Positions 1 through 7,533 of a DNA stretch of 64,000 bases are shown here, one piece after another. This stretch comes from Sphingobium indicum B90A (GTDB lineage: Bacteria; Pseudomonadota; Alphaproteobacteria; Sphingomonadales; Sphingomonadaceae). The stretch covers positions 3,242,501-3,306,500 of the forward strand of contig NZ_CP013070.1 in assembly GCF_000264945.2 (NCBI RefSeq), written 5' to 3'. Both the position numbers and the translations under genes were made by a program. The notes under the pieces are model-generated. The model did no database searches, was not told where the DNA came from, and worked only from the letters and a program-made list of their open reading frames with translations. Positions within the stretch are counted from its first letter, which is position 1. The number at the start of each line of letters is the position of its first letter.

Positions 1-95
1 CCGGGGGACCAGCGTCCGTCTATGTTGGCGACCGTCGTTTCCGCCGTCCCAGTGGGGCAGCGCCGCGTCGGTGAAGGCGCATATATGGAGGGCAG

Positions 96-184
96 TCCGG
101 ACCGTCAAACCCTTTTTGCAATTTTATTTCAGAAATTTTCGGACTTGGCCGATAGAAGAACGCCGCGGCCATGAACGGTCCGGA
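96..184. promoter_or_regulatory. Inverted repeat flanking the leader of the first gene
   Basis: TCCGGACCGT at 96-105 is repeated as its exact reverse complement ACGGTCCGGA at 175-184, enclosing an AT-richer stretch just before the flippase start at 193. The arms could be an operator pair or a long-range hairpin in the 5' leader. No regulator is known for it, so the role is inference. Confidence 0.25.
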
Positions 185-192
185 AAACAGGA

Positions 193-1686
193 ATGAAGAT
201 GAGTTTGCAGGACGCCGACGCAGGCGACGCCGGTTTCGGCTCAAGGATAAGAAGCGCGATCCTCTGGCGATCGGGCAGCCAGATCGTGGCGCAGATGCTG
301 AGCTGGGTCGTGACATTGGCGGTGATTCGGCTGCTCGATCCCGCCGATTACGGCCTGTTCGCGATGACGCAGGTGATCCTGAACTTCGCGACCTTCCTCA
401 ACGGCTATGGGCTGGTGAGCGCGCTGGTGCAGTCGGAGACGGTCGAGACGCACAAGCTGCGGCAGGCATTCGGCATCATGCTGCTGCTGAACGGCGGGCT
501 CGCCCTGGCGCAGCTTGCGGTCGCGCCGCTGGCTGCGGCCTATTATGAGCAGCCCATGGTTGCGGACCTGCTGCGGGTGCAGGCGCTGCTCTATCTGTCC
601 ACGCCCTTCATCTCGATTCCCGAAGCGATCATGGGGCGGGCGATGGATTTCCGGCGGCCCGCGCTGGTCAACCTGATCGCGGCGGTGGCTTCGGCGGCGG
701 TGGCGCTGACGGGTGCGCTGTCGGGCTGGGGCGTGTGGACATTGGTGTTTGCGCCTATCGCGGGATTCTGGGTCAAGGGGATCGGCTATGTGCTGGCGAC
801 CGGGTTCATGCCCGTTCCCAGCTTCGATTTTCGCGGGACCGGGGCGATGGTGGCCTATGGCGCGTCGCTGCTGGGCGGGCAGTTGTTCTGGATCGTGCAG
901 AGCCAGGCCGACATCTTCATCGGCGGGCGCGTGCTGGAGCCGCATCAACTGGGCCTTTATGCCGAGGCCCTGTTCCTGACGCAGATCTTCGTCAGCAAGT
1001 TCATCCCGCCGCTGAACGACGTGGCCTTCCCAGCTTATGCGCGGATGCAGAAGGATCCGTCGCGAATCGCCTGGTCCTTCTGCAAGGCGGTGCGGCTGCT
1101 GCTGCTGATTAGCTGCCCCGTCTATCTGGGGATGGCCGTGACGGCGGGGCCGCTGGTGGAGACGCTGTTCGGCGCCAAGTGGCGGGACATGGCGCCCCTC
1201 GTCGCGATCCTGGCGCTCGCCATGCCGTTCATGACGTTGCAGGTGATGTTCGCGCCGGTCAGCAATGCGCTGGGCCGGCCGGGGACGACGGCGCGGATCG
1301 CGGCAGTAGGCGCGGTGCTGATGCCGGCCGCCTTCCTCATCGGGATTCGATTCGGGGCGATCGGGCTGGCCTGGGCATGGCTTTTTGCTTTTCCGATCCT
1401 CACGCTGATCACTGCCCGGCTGGCGGGCGCGCCCATGGGCTTGCGGCTGATCGACCTGGCGCGGGCAGCGGCGCCGGGGCTTGGCTGTTCGCTGCTGATG
1501 GCGGCGGCGGTGATGGGGATCGACCGGCTGCTGCCGCCTCTCGCCGCGCCGATTCGGCTGGGGATATTGGTGCCGGCGGGCGGGCTGGCCTTTCTGGCCG
1601 CGCTGATGCTGTGCGCGCATGGGACGCTTATGGAACTGGTGGCGCTGGTAACGCGGCGGGCGCCGCCGGTGGAGGCGCCGGCCTGA
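193..1686 (+). CDS. Lipopolysaccharide/polysaccharide flippase (Wzx/MATE-like)
   Basis: The 497-residue protein is almost entirely hydrophobic, with about 12-14 predicted membrane segments starting near residue 20. An N-terminal block (residues ~18-60, with IVAQMLSWVVTLAVIRLLDP) is typical of the polysaccharide biosynthesis/oligosaccharide flippase family. Members flip undecaprenyl-linked sugar units across the inner membrane for O-antigen, capsule or exopolysaccharide assembly. No glycosyltransferase lies beside it in the window; upstream sequence is not visible, so it may close a longer polysaccharide cluster. ATG 193 follows a weak AGGA; ATG 199 is an alternative. The substrate cannot be told from sequence. 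Confidence 0.85.
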   Translation: MKMSLQDADAGDAGFGSRIRSAILWRSGSQIVAQMLSWVVTLAVIRLLDPADYGLFAMTQVILNFATFLNGYGLVSALVQSETVETHKLRQAFGIMLLLNGGLALAQLAVAPLAAAYYEQPMVADLLRVQALLYLSTPFISIPEAIMGRAMDFRRPALVNLIAAVASAAVALTGALSGWGVWTLVFAPIAGFWVKGIGYVLATGFMPVPSFDFRGTGAMVAYGASLLGGQLFWIVQSQADIFIGGRVLEPHQLGLYAEALFLTQIFVSKFIPPLNDVAFPAYARMQKDPSRIAWSFCKAVRLLLLISCPVYLGMAVTAGPLVETLFGAKWRDMAPLVAILALAMPFMTLQVMFAPVSNALGRPGTTARIAAVGAVLMPAAFLIGIRFGAIGLAWAWLFAFPILTLITARLAGAPMGLRLIDLARAAAPGLGCSLLMAAAVMGIDRLLPPLAAPIRLGILVPAGGLAFLAALMLCAHGTLMELVALVTRRAPPVEAPA

Positions 1687-1692
1687 GACGGA

Positions 1693-2121
1693 TCAGGCCG
1701 TCTGGATATAATCGCGCAAGGCGGCCGCTTCGGATTCTATCGAATCTATGCGGAACTTCACCAGATCGCCTATCGACACCAGCCCCACCAGCGCGCCGTC
1801 GACCACGACGGGCAGGTGCCGGATGCGCCGTTTCGTCATCAGCGACAGGCAATGGTTGACAGGCGTCCGGTCGTCCGTGGTGATGGCCGGGGCCGTCATG
1901 ATCTCCCCCACCGGGCGGTCCAGCACCGCCGCGCCTTCCTGCGCCACGCGATAGGCCAGGTCGCGTTCGGAGAAGATTCCCACTACCTCGCCGTCGTCCA
2001 CCACCGGCACGCAGCCGATCCGCCGCTGGGCCAGCAACCGCACCACGGACAGCACCGTGTCGCTCGATTGCACCTGGACGACATCCTGTCCCTTGCGTTG
2101 CAAAATCGCCGCGATCGTCAT
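1693..2121 (-). CDS. Tandem CBS-domain protein
   Basis: A 142-residue protein made of two CBS motifs, about residues 8-60 and 73-130, each ending in the usual VGI/VGLVSIGDL pattern (VVGIFSERDLAY and LVGLVSIGDLVKF). CBS pairs bind adenine nucleotides or SAM and usually regulate a partner; here there is no fused catalytic domain. It converges on the flippase, with stops only a few bases apart, and diverges from the small membrane protein to its right. The partner is unknown. Confidence 0.9.
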   Translation of the reverse strand: MTIAAILQRKGQDVVQVQSSDTVLSVVRLLAQRRIGCVPVVDDGEVVGIFSERDLAYRVAQEGAAVLDRPVGEIMTAPAITTDDRTPVNHCLSLMTKRRIRHLPVVVDGALVGLVSIGDLVKFRIDSIESEAAALRDYIQTA

Positions 2122-2135
2122 GGTCCGTCTCCCTG

Positions 2136-2165
2136 CCTGTCGACTAAATGCCTGTCGACTAAATG
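2136..2165. repeat. 15-bp perfect tandem duplication
   Basis: CCTGTCGACTAAATG occurs twice head to tail (2136-2150 and 2151-2165) in the short gap between the divergent CBS gene and the small membrane-protein gene. It could be a recent slippage duplication or a repeated binding site. Confidence 0.7.
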
Positions 2166-2210
2166 CCTCAGTCCCTTGATGATCCCACTTTCACGGCCCA
2201 AAGGAAAGGG

Positions 2211-2510
2211 ATGACGCGCAGACAAGCTCTTGACGATCCGGAGATAGCCAGGGTCGCCTGGCGGCGGTTCCGCCGCATCATGGCGTGGATGGCGCTGACC
2301 GGCGCGCTATGCGTGGGGGCGGCGCTGCTCTTTCTGCGCTGGTGGGCGGGGCCGATGCCGATCCACATGGTCATCGCGACGATATTGGGCGTCTGGTTGA
2401 CGTTCATGCTGGGGACGGGCCTGATGGCCCTGGCATTTCTGTCCAGCGGAACGGGACATGACGAACAGATCATCGACCGCATGAAAGACGAGGTTCCCGA
2501 CAATGACTGA
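2211..2510 (+). CDS. Small membrane protein, unknown function
   Basis: A 99-residue protein with two hydrophobic segments, about residues 24-44 and 52-76, between a basic N-terminus (MTRRQALDD) and an acidic C-terminus (MKDEVPDND). ATG 2211 is preferred over an upstream in-frame ATG at 2163 because AAGGAAAGGG sits immediately upstream. Its end overlaps the start of the thioesterase gene by 8 nt, so the two are probably translationally coupled. I do not recognise a named family. Confidence 0.75.
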   Translation: MTRRQALDDPEIARVAWRRFRRIMAWMALTGALCVGAALLFLRWWAGPMPIHMVIATILGVWLTFMLGTGLMALAFLSSGTGHDEQIIDRMKDEVPDND

Positions 2511-2880
2511 CCAAAGGGGCGAAGTGGTGTTGCGCGTGATGCCGCGCATGGCGGACATCAACAGCAACGGGCATATTTTCGGCGGATGGGTGTTGAGCCA
2601 GATGGATATCGCCGGCGGCATCATCGCCGCCCGGATCGCACAGGGGCCGGTCGCCACGGTGGCGATAGAGAGCATGACCTTCATCGCCCCGATCCTGTTG
2701 GGCGACATCGTGTCGGTCTATGCCCATGAGGAGCGGCGGGGGCGGACGTCGGTCGCCATCCGGATCGACGTGGTCGCGACGCGGGGACGGCAGGGAAGGG
2801 AGGTGGGGCTGACGAGCGGCCTGTTCACCTTCGTCGCGCTGGACGAAAATCATCGGCCGCGTCCGCTGCCCCCCGCCTGA
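2503..2880 (+). CDS. YciA-type acyl-CoA thioesterase (hotdog fold)
   Basis: The 125-residue length matches the YciA/BFIT branch of hotdog acyl-CoA thioesterases. The helix-loop carrying the active site is clear at residues 18-35 (DINSNGHIFGGWVLSQMD), followed by the IESMTFIAPILLGD strand region. It hydrolyses acyl-CoA in the cytoplasm, with chain-length preference not predictable here. It is translated by overlap with the preceding small membrane-protein gene and ends at a strong hairpin terminator. Confidence 0.88.
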   Translation: MTDQRGEVVLRVMPRMADINSNGHIFGGWVLSQMDIAGGIIAARIAQGPVATVAIESMTFIAPILLGDIVSVYAHEERRGRTSVAIRIDVVATRGRQGREVGLTSGLFTFVALDENHRPRPLPPA

Positions 2881-2886
2881 TCCGGC

Positions 2887-2952
2887 AGGGCCGACGAAAG
2901 CAAAAAGGGAACGGCGCGACGGCGCCGTTCCCTTTTTGCTTTCGTCGGCCCT
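2887..2952. terminator. Bidirectional terminator, 31-bp perfect stem
   Basis: 2887-2917 and 2922-2952 are perfect reverse complements around a 4-nt loop (GACG). The stem contains GGGAACGGCGC next to AAAAA/TTTTT on opposite arms, so it gives a stem followed by U-rich RNA in both directions. It lies between the convergent thioesterase (+) and DUF4167 (-) genes. Confidence 0.92.
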
Positions 2953-2984
2953 ATTCCCGCCCGCTCCGGGGCAGGATCGGAGCC

Positions 2985-3767
2985 TTATTCGGCCGCTTCA
3001 GCAGCGGGCCGGGCGCGGCGGGTCCGCTTGCGCGGCGCTTCGGCGGCGGCGTCCGCATCATTGTCGGCGCGCGCGATGGACGGCGGCAGCACGGCCAGGT
3101 CCAGACCGCCCTGCCCTTCCTCCTTCGTCGCCGCCTTGCGCGGGCGACCGCGGCGGGCGCGGGGGGCATCCGCCTCGGACTGGGCTTCCGGGGCCGGCTG
3201 AACGGCGGCAACCGGCTCGGACGCGGCTTCGGCCTGCCGATGTTCCGCGACTTCCTCGCCTGCCGCTTCCTCTACCGAAGGACGATCCCGGCGCCGTTCG
3301 TTGCGGTCATTGCGGTCCCGCCGGTTGCGGTCGTTCCGACCTTCTCGATAGTCGCGCTGTTCGTCCCGCCGGCGATCGAAATCCTGTCCGCGGTCGGTCG
3401 CCTGATCGGCGCGCGCGTCCTCGCCCGCTTCGTCGGCGGCGTCGAAATCGTCGAAACTGTCGTCGAAATTCTCGTCCCGGGGGCGGAAGCGCTGTTGCTG
3501 CTCCTCCTGCCGGGCGCGGTTGTCGGCAAGCACGCGGAAATAATGGTCGGCGAATTGCAGATAATATTCCGCATTGACCCGATCGCCCGCCATCTGGGAA
3601 TCGCGCGCCATATTCTTGTATTTTTCAAGAAGCTGGGCCGCATTGCCGCGTGCGCGGCTGTCGATCCGGTTGCCATTGTCGCCGCCGCCCCGATTGCCAC
3701 CGTTGGGCCGGCCATTATTGTTGTTCCGGCCGCGATTCCGGCGACCGGCCTGCCTGTTGTTGATCAA
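2985..3767 (-). CDS. DUF4167 domain protein, Arg/Asn/Asp-rich
   Basis: A 260-residue, highly charged, low-complexity protein. Residues 1-38 are Arg/Asn/Gly-rich; about 40-82 is the conserved DUF4167 core (NAAQLLEKYKNMARDSQMAG...NAEYYLQFADHYFRVLAD); the rest alternates Asp/Glu and Arg/Lys-rich blocks ending in an AT-hook-like RARRGRPRKA stretch. The start is TTG 3767, with AAGGA 8 nt upstream. It lies downstream of prmC-prfA-hisS, the standard alphaproteobacterial neighbourhood. Composition suggests nucleic-acid, perhaps RNA, binding, but function is unknown. Confidence 0.88.
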   Translation of the reverse strand: MINNRQAGRRNRGRNNNNGRPNGGNRGGGDNGNRIDSRARGNAAQLLEKYKNMARDSQMAGDRVNAEYYLQFADHYFRVLADNRARQEEQQQRFRPRDENFDDSFDDFDAADEAGEDARADQATDRGQDFDRRRDEQRDYREGRNDRNRRDRNDRNERRRDRPSVEEAAGEEVAEHRQAEAASEPVAAVQPAPEAQSEADAPRARRGRPRKAATKEEGQGGLDLAVLPPSIARADNDADAAAEAPRKRTRRARPAAEAAE

Positions 3768-4084
3768 GAGCTGATCCTTGCGTTCACTTTGCCATCATTC
3801 ACGGAAAAACACTGTTCAGTCGCATCCTTCAGCACGGCCTGACCATCAGGCCGGATAAGGCTCCGCCAGGCAGGGGCCGAGCGATCGGCCTATGCCCTTG
3901 ACCTGCCAGAGGCGCCTGCGCAGCAGCGCCGTCGTGACTTTGAAGGAGCGGGAAAACGGCCTTTCCTTGTCGCGGCCCCACGGGGCAGATCCTCAGGATA
4001 GTGCCGTCCCTAAGCTCCATGTAGTGGCTTCCCCGCCATAAACCAAGCAATTTTAGCTTGTGCGGCCGCAAATCCTTCGTCGCG
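3768..4084. other. 317-bp intergenic stretch without a gene
   Basis: This holds the 5' leader of the DUF4167 gene (AAGGA next to the TTG start) and the tail after prmC. A short AT-rich patch at about 4035-4060 on the minus strand could hold a promoter, but no convincing -35/-10 pair was found. Open frames crossing it are out-of-frame continuations from prmC. Confidence 0.5.
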
Positions 4085-4921
4085 TCAGGCGGATAGGGCC
4101 GGGGTCGCGACCAGGCAGCGGTCATGACCGGCGAGATCGCGGCGCACCGCCACGCTAAATGCTTGATCGGCAAGCAGGGCGGTGACGCCGATCCGCTGGT
4201 CATAGCCGATCTCGATGGCGGCCATCCCGTCCGGCGCCAGCAGCCGGGGCAGCATCGGCGCGATCCGCCGATAATCGTCCAGCCCCTCCGCGCCCGCGAA
4301 AAGTGCGCCTTCGGGTTCATGGAGGACATCGCCCGACAGCGCGGCATCGCGGGCGATATAGGGCGGATTGATCAGGATCAGGTCGAACGGGCCGTCCACT
4401 CCCTCCGCCCAGTCGCCTGTCCTGAAATCGGCGCGTCGGCTGAGGCCCAGGCGATCGGCATTGCCCTGGGCGATCGCCAGCGCCGCCGGTGAAATGTCTA
4501 TGCCCACGCCGCTCGCCCGCGGCCATTGGCTGAGCGCGGCGAGCAGCAGCGCGCCCGATCCGGTGCCGAGGTCGAGGATGCGGGCAGGACTCCGCGTGCC
4601 GAAATGGTCGAGAGCGGCCTCGATCAGCGTCTCGCTGTCCGGGCGGGGGATGAGGACGTCGGGCGTGACGTGCAGGCTGATCGTCCAGAAATCGCGGGCG
4701 CCGGTGATATAGGCGATGGGTTCGCCGGTCAGGCGGCGTTGGAGCAGGGATTCGAATCCAGGCGGGATGCTGAGGTCGCGCTGGCGGAGCAGGAGGGCGT
4801 TGCGGTCGATCCTGAGCGCGTGGGCGAGGAGCAGTTCGGCGTCGAGGCGTGGGGTGGCGCTGATGGCAGTCAGGCGTTCGGCTGCCTCTCGCAAGGCGGC
4901 GGCAACCCCCATGGTCGTCAT
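4085..4921 (-). CDS. prmC: Peptide chain release factor N5-glutamine methyltransferase
   Basis: A 278-residue SAM-dependent enzyme that methylates the glutamine of the GGQ motif in RF1 and RF2. SAM motif I is DLGTGSG at 117-123 and the catalytic NPPY motif is at 185-188. The N-terminal ~90 residues form the helical release-factor-binding domain (LLLAHAL, GEPIAYI). It lies 19 nt downstream of prfA, the gene for its substrate, in the order hisS-prfA-prmC. The start could be ATG 4921 or 4912. Confidence 0.97.
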   Translation of the reverse strand: MTTMGVAAALREAAERLTAISATPRLDAELLLAHALRIDRNALLLRQRDLSIPPGFESLLQRRLTGEPIAYITGARDFWTISLHVTPDVLIPRPDSETLIEAALDHFGTRSPARILDLGTGSGALLLAALSQWPRASGVGIDISPAALAIAQGNADRLGLSRRADFRTGDWAEGVDGPFDLILINPPYIARDAALSGDVLHEPEGALFAGAEGLDDYRRIAPMLPRLLAPDGMAAIEIGYDQRIGVTALLADQAFSVAVRRDLAGHDRCLVATPALSA

Positions 4922-4940
4922 TGTTGAGGGGACGACGGGG

Positions 4941-6032
4941 TCACGCCACGCCGTCGAGTTGGGCGAGGCGGGCGGCTTCGTCCTCCGCCACCAGCGCGTC
5001 GATGACTTCGGACAGGCCCGGTCCTTCCAGTATTTCGGGCAGGCGGTGCAAGGTCAGGTTGATGCGGTGGTCCGTCACCCGGCCCTGCGGGAAATTATAG
5101 GTGCGGATGCGTTCGGAACGGTCGCCGGAGCCGACCATCGCCTTGCGCGCGCCCGCCTGTTCGCTCTGGGCGCGTTCGCGTTCCACTTCGTAGATGCGGG
5201 CGCGCAGCACCTGCATCGCCTTCGCCTTGTTCTTGTGCTGGGATCGCTCGTCCTGCTGCGTCACGACGATGCCGGAGGGCAAGTGGGTGATGCGCACGGC
5301 GGAGTCGGTGGTGTTGACATGCTGGCCGCCCGCGCCGGACGCCCGGTAGATGTCGATCTTGAGATCGCTGTCGGCAATCTGGACGTCGACCTCCTCCGGT
5401 TCCGGCAGCACCGCGACCGTAGCGGCGGAGGTGTGGATGCGGCCGCCGCTTTCGGTGACGGGGACGCGCTGGACGCGGTGGACGCCGCTTTCGAACTTCA
5501 GCTTCGCAAAGACGCCGATGCCGGTGACGCTGGCGACGACTTCCTTGAAACCCCCGACTTCGGATGCGTTGGCGGAGATGAGTTCCATCTTCCACCCCTG
5601 CGCGTCGGCATAGCGTTGGTACATGCGGAACAGGTCGCCCGCGAACAGGGCGGCTTCGTCGCCGCCGGTGCCTGCGCGGATTTCCAGCATGGCCGGGCGG
5701 GCGTCGGCGGCATCCCTGGGCAGCAATTGCAGCGCGAGGGCGCGTTCGGCGTCGGGCAACCGGCTCTTGATCAGTTGCATCTCTTCCTGCGCCATTTCGC
5801 GCATCAGCGGATCGGCATCCGCATCCTCGCCGCCCGCCATATATTCCAGCGCGCTCAGTTCCTGGCGGAGGCGGCGGACCTCATGGGCGGCCTTGGCCAC
5901 CGGCTCGATCTCCGCATATTCCTTGGACAGCCGCACGAACTCCTCCGGCGCGAGGTCGGCACGCGTCATCGACGCCTGCACCTCGTCCCGGCGCGCTTCG
6001 ATCTGCGCGATGCGTTCGGCGGAGATGTGCAT
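4941..6032 (-). CDS. prfA: Peptide chain release factor 1 (RF1)
   Basis: A 363-residue RF1 that terminates translation at UAA and UAG. The stop-codon recognition tripeptide is PVT at 191-193, the PxT form of RF1 rather than the SPF of RF2. The hydrolysis motif GGQ is at 235-237, the target of the neighbouring PrmC. Its ATG overlaps the hisS stop as TAATG, so it is translationally coupled to hisS. Confidence 0.98.
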   Translation of the reverse strand: MHISAERIAQIEARRDEVQASMTRADLAPEEFVRLSKEYAEIEPVAKAAHEVRRLRQELSALEYMAGGEDADADPLMREMAQEEMQLIKSRLPDAERALALQLLPRDAADARPAMLEIRAGTGGDEAALFAGDLFRMYQRYADAQGWKMELISANASEVGGFKEVVASVTGIGVFAKLKFESGVHRVQRVPVTESGGRIHTSAATVAVLPEPEEVDVQIADSDLKIDIYRASGAGGQHVNTTDSAVRITHLPSGIVVTQQDERSQHKNKAKAMQVLRARIYEVERERAQSEQAGARKAMVGSGDRSERIRTYNFPQGRVTDHRINLTLHRLPEILEGPGLSEVIDALVAEDEAARLAQLDGVA

Positions 6033-7381
6033 TATGACTTCAACAAAACGCCAAAATCAGCGAACTTCTTCTCATCTTCGTCGAGTTGCACAACAATCAT
6101 CGCTTGATTGAGAAATGCCGCAGCATCCTGCTCCGCAAGCAAGAAATCCTCGTGCGGACTCGCCCGACCACGCTTTACGTCGATGAAAATAGGATTCCAA
6201 TTCGGTCGAGGATTCGGTGACCTTCGAATCACGAAAAGAAGTTCCGGATTTCCAGATTGCGCCTTGTCGAATCGTTTCTTGCGAGAACCGCCTGAAATGG
6301 AGTCGGCAGGGATACCTGCTCGCCTAAGAGCGGTTGTGACTTTTATAATGTCGGCTTCGAGGTCGTCCGCCTCTGAAAACACAACAACCTTGGGACGCTC
6401 TACCGCAGGTACATCGATCAGCATCGCCAGCCGCTCGATCCCTGCCGCCCAGCCGACCGCCGGGGTGGAGGGGCCGCCGAGATTCTCGATCAGCCCGTCA
6501 TAACGCCCACCGCCCAATACCGTGCCTTGCGCGCCGAGCCGGTCGGTGATGAATTCGAACGCAGTGTGGCGATAATAATCGAGGCCGCGCACCAGACGGG
6601 CGTTGCGTTCCCACGCCACGCCCGCCGCATCGAGGCCCGCCGTCACCTTTTCGAAGAAGCTGCGCGCTTCGTCGGTGAGATAGGCGTCGATGTCCGGCGC
6701 GCTGTCCGCCACCGGACGGTCGCGTGGGTCCTTGCTGTCGAGGATGCGCAACGGATTGCGGTGCAGGCGATCGAGGCTCTCTTCCGAAAGCTGATCCCGA
6801 TGCGCCTCGAAATGCGCAATCAGCGCGGCGCGCCAGGCTTCGCGGCTCGGCCCGTCGCCCAGCGTGTTCAGGTTGAGCGTCACGCCTTCCGTTATGCCCA
6901 GTTCGCGCAGCAACTGGTCGGCCAGCACCAGCAGTTCCACGTCCGCGCCCGGCTCGCCCGCGCCGATGATTTCGGCGTCGAGTTGGTGGAACTGGCGGAA
7001 ACGGCCCTTTTGCGGGCGCTCGTAGCGGAAGAGAGGGCCGTGGGTCGCGACCTTGAGCGGCGCATATTGCTGCCAGCCTTCGGTGATGTAGGCGCGGGAA
7101 ATGCCTGCGGTGAATTCGGGGCGCAGAGTGATGCTGTCGCCGCCGCGATCCTCGAAGGTGTACATTTCCTTGGAGACGACGTCGGTGCTTTCGCCCAGCG
7201 ACCGCGCGAACACCGCCGTCGATTCGAAGACGGGCACTTCCACCCGCTGGAAACCGTAGAGCCTGCGCACCCGGTCGAAGGTCGCGACGACATGGGCGAA
7301 GCGTTCCTGGAACGCTTCGTTCGTGCCGCCCAGCATGTCCTGCGTGCCGCGCACCGGGCGCGGGGTTTCGATCTTCGCCAT
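6032..7381 (-). CDS. hisS: Histidyl-tRNA synthetase with an atypical C-terminus
   Basis: A 449-residue class II synthetase. The catalytic part (residues 1-~320) is normal: PRGTQD-like start ([10 protein letters not shown]), motif 2 around [16 protein letters not shown], the HisA motif LVRGLDYY and motif 3 [14 protein letters not shown]. From residue ~322 (below about 6415) base composition falls to about 45% GC with AT-rich codons. The anticodon-binding end keeps only a weak family pattern (ALRRAGI...[11 protein letters not shown]) and then runs into an unusual tail. The protein is longer than the usual ~415-430 residues. It heads the hisS-prfA-prmC operon, overlapping prfA by TAATG. Confidence 0.93.
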   Translation of the reverse strand: MAKIETPRPVRGTQDMLGGTNEAFQERFAHVVATFDRVRRLYGFQRVEVPVFESTAVFARSLGESTDVVSKEMYTFEDRGGDSITLRPEFTAGISRAYITEGWQQYAPLKVATHGPLFRYERPQKGRFRQFHQLDAEIIGAGEPGADVELLVLADQLLRELGITEGVTLNLNTLGDGPSREAWRAALIAHFEAHRDQLSEESLDRLHRNPLRILDSKDPRDRPVADSAPDIDAYLTDEARSFFEKVTAGLDAAGVAWERNARLVRGLDYYRHTAFEFITDRLGAQGTVLGGGRYDGLIENLGGPSTPAVGWAAGIERLAMLIDVPAVERPKVVVFSEADDLEADIIKVTTALRRAGIPADSISGGSRKKRFDKAQSGNPELLFVIRRSPNPRPNWNPIFIDVKRGRASPHEDFLLAEQDAAAFLNQAMIVVQLDEDEKKFADFGVLLKS

Positions 7382-7396
7382 GGGGCAGCGCCTTTA

Positions 7397-7435
7397 ACGA
7401 TAAAGACGCGCCAAGGAAACGCGCTTTTTTATCGT
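7397..7435. promoter_or_regulatory. Imperfect inverted repeat in the hisS leader
   Basis: ACGATAAAGACGCG (7397-7410) faces CGCGCTTTTTTATCGT (7420-7435) across a short loop, giving an imperfect stem upstream of the hisS start at 7381. It could be an operator or leader hairpin of hisS. It is the only AT-rich structured element between hisS and the divergent peptidase gene. Confidence 0.3.
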
Positions 7436-7533
7436 AAAATATCCCAAGAAGAGTTGGGGGTGGACGAGAGCGGAATGGCTCGCCATGCTGTTGTTATACG
7501 GTCGTTCGGCCACACCCGTTTTCGGAGATGTTC

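Noticed and set aside
3829..4347. Open frame crossing the prmC 3' end
   Set aside because: It is an alternative frame of prmC running into noncoding DNA with no domain or ribosome site.
4745..4765. tRNA T-loop-like GGATTCGAATCC
   Set aside because: It lies inside prmC and no acceptor, D or anticodon arms can be drawn around it.
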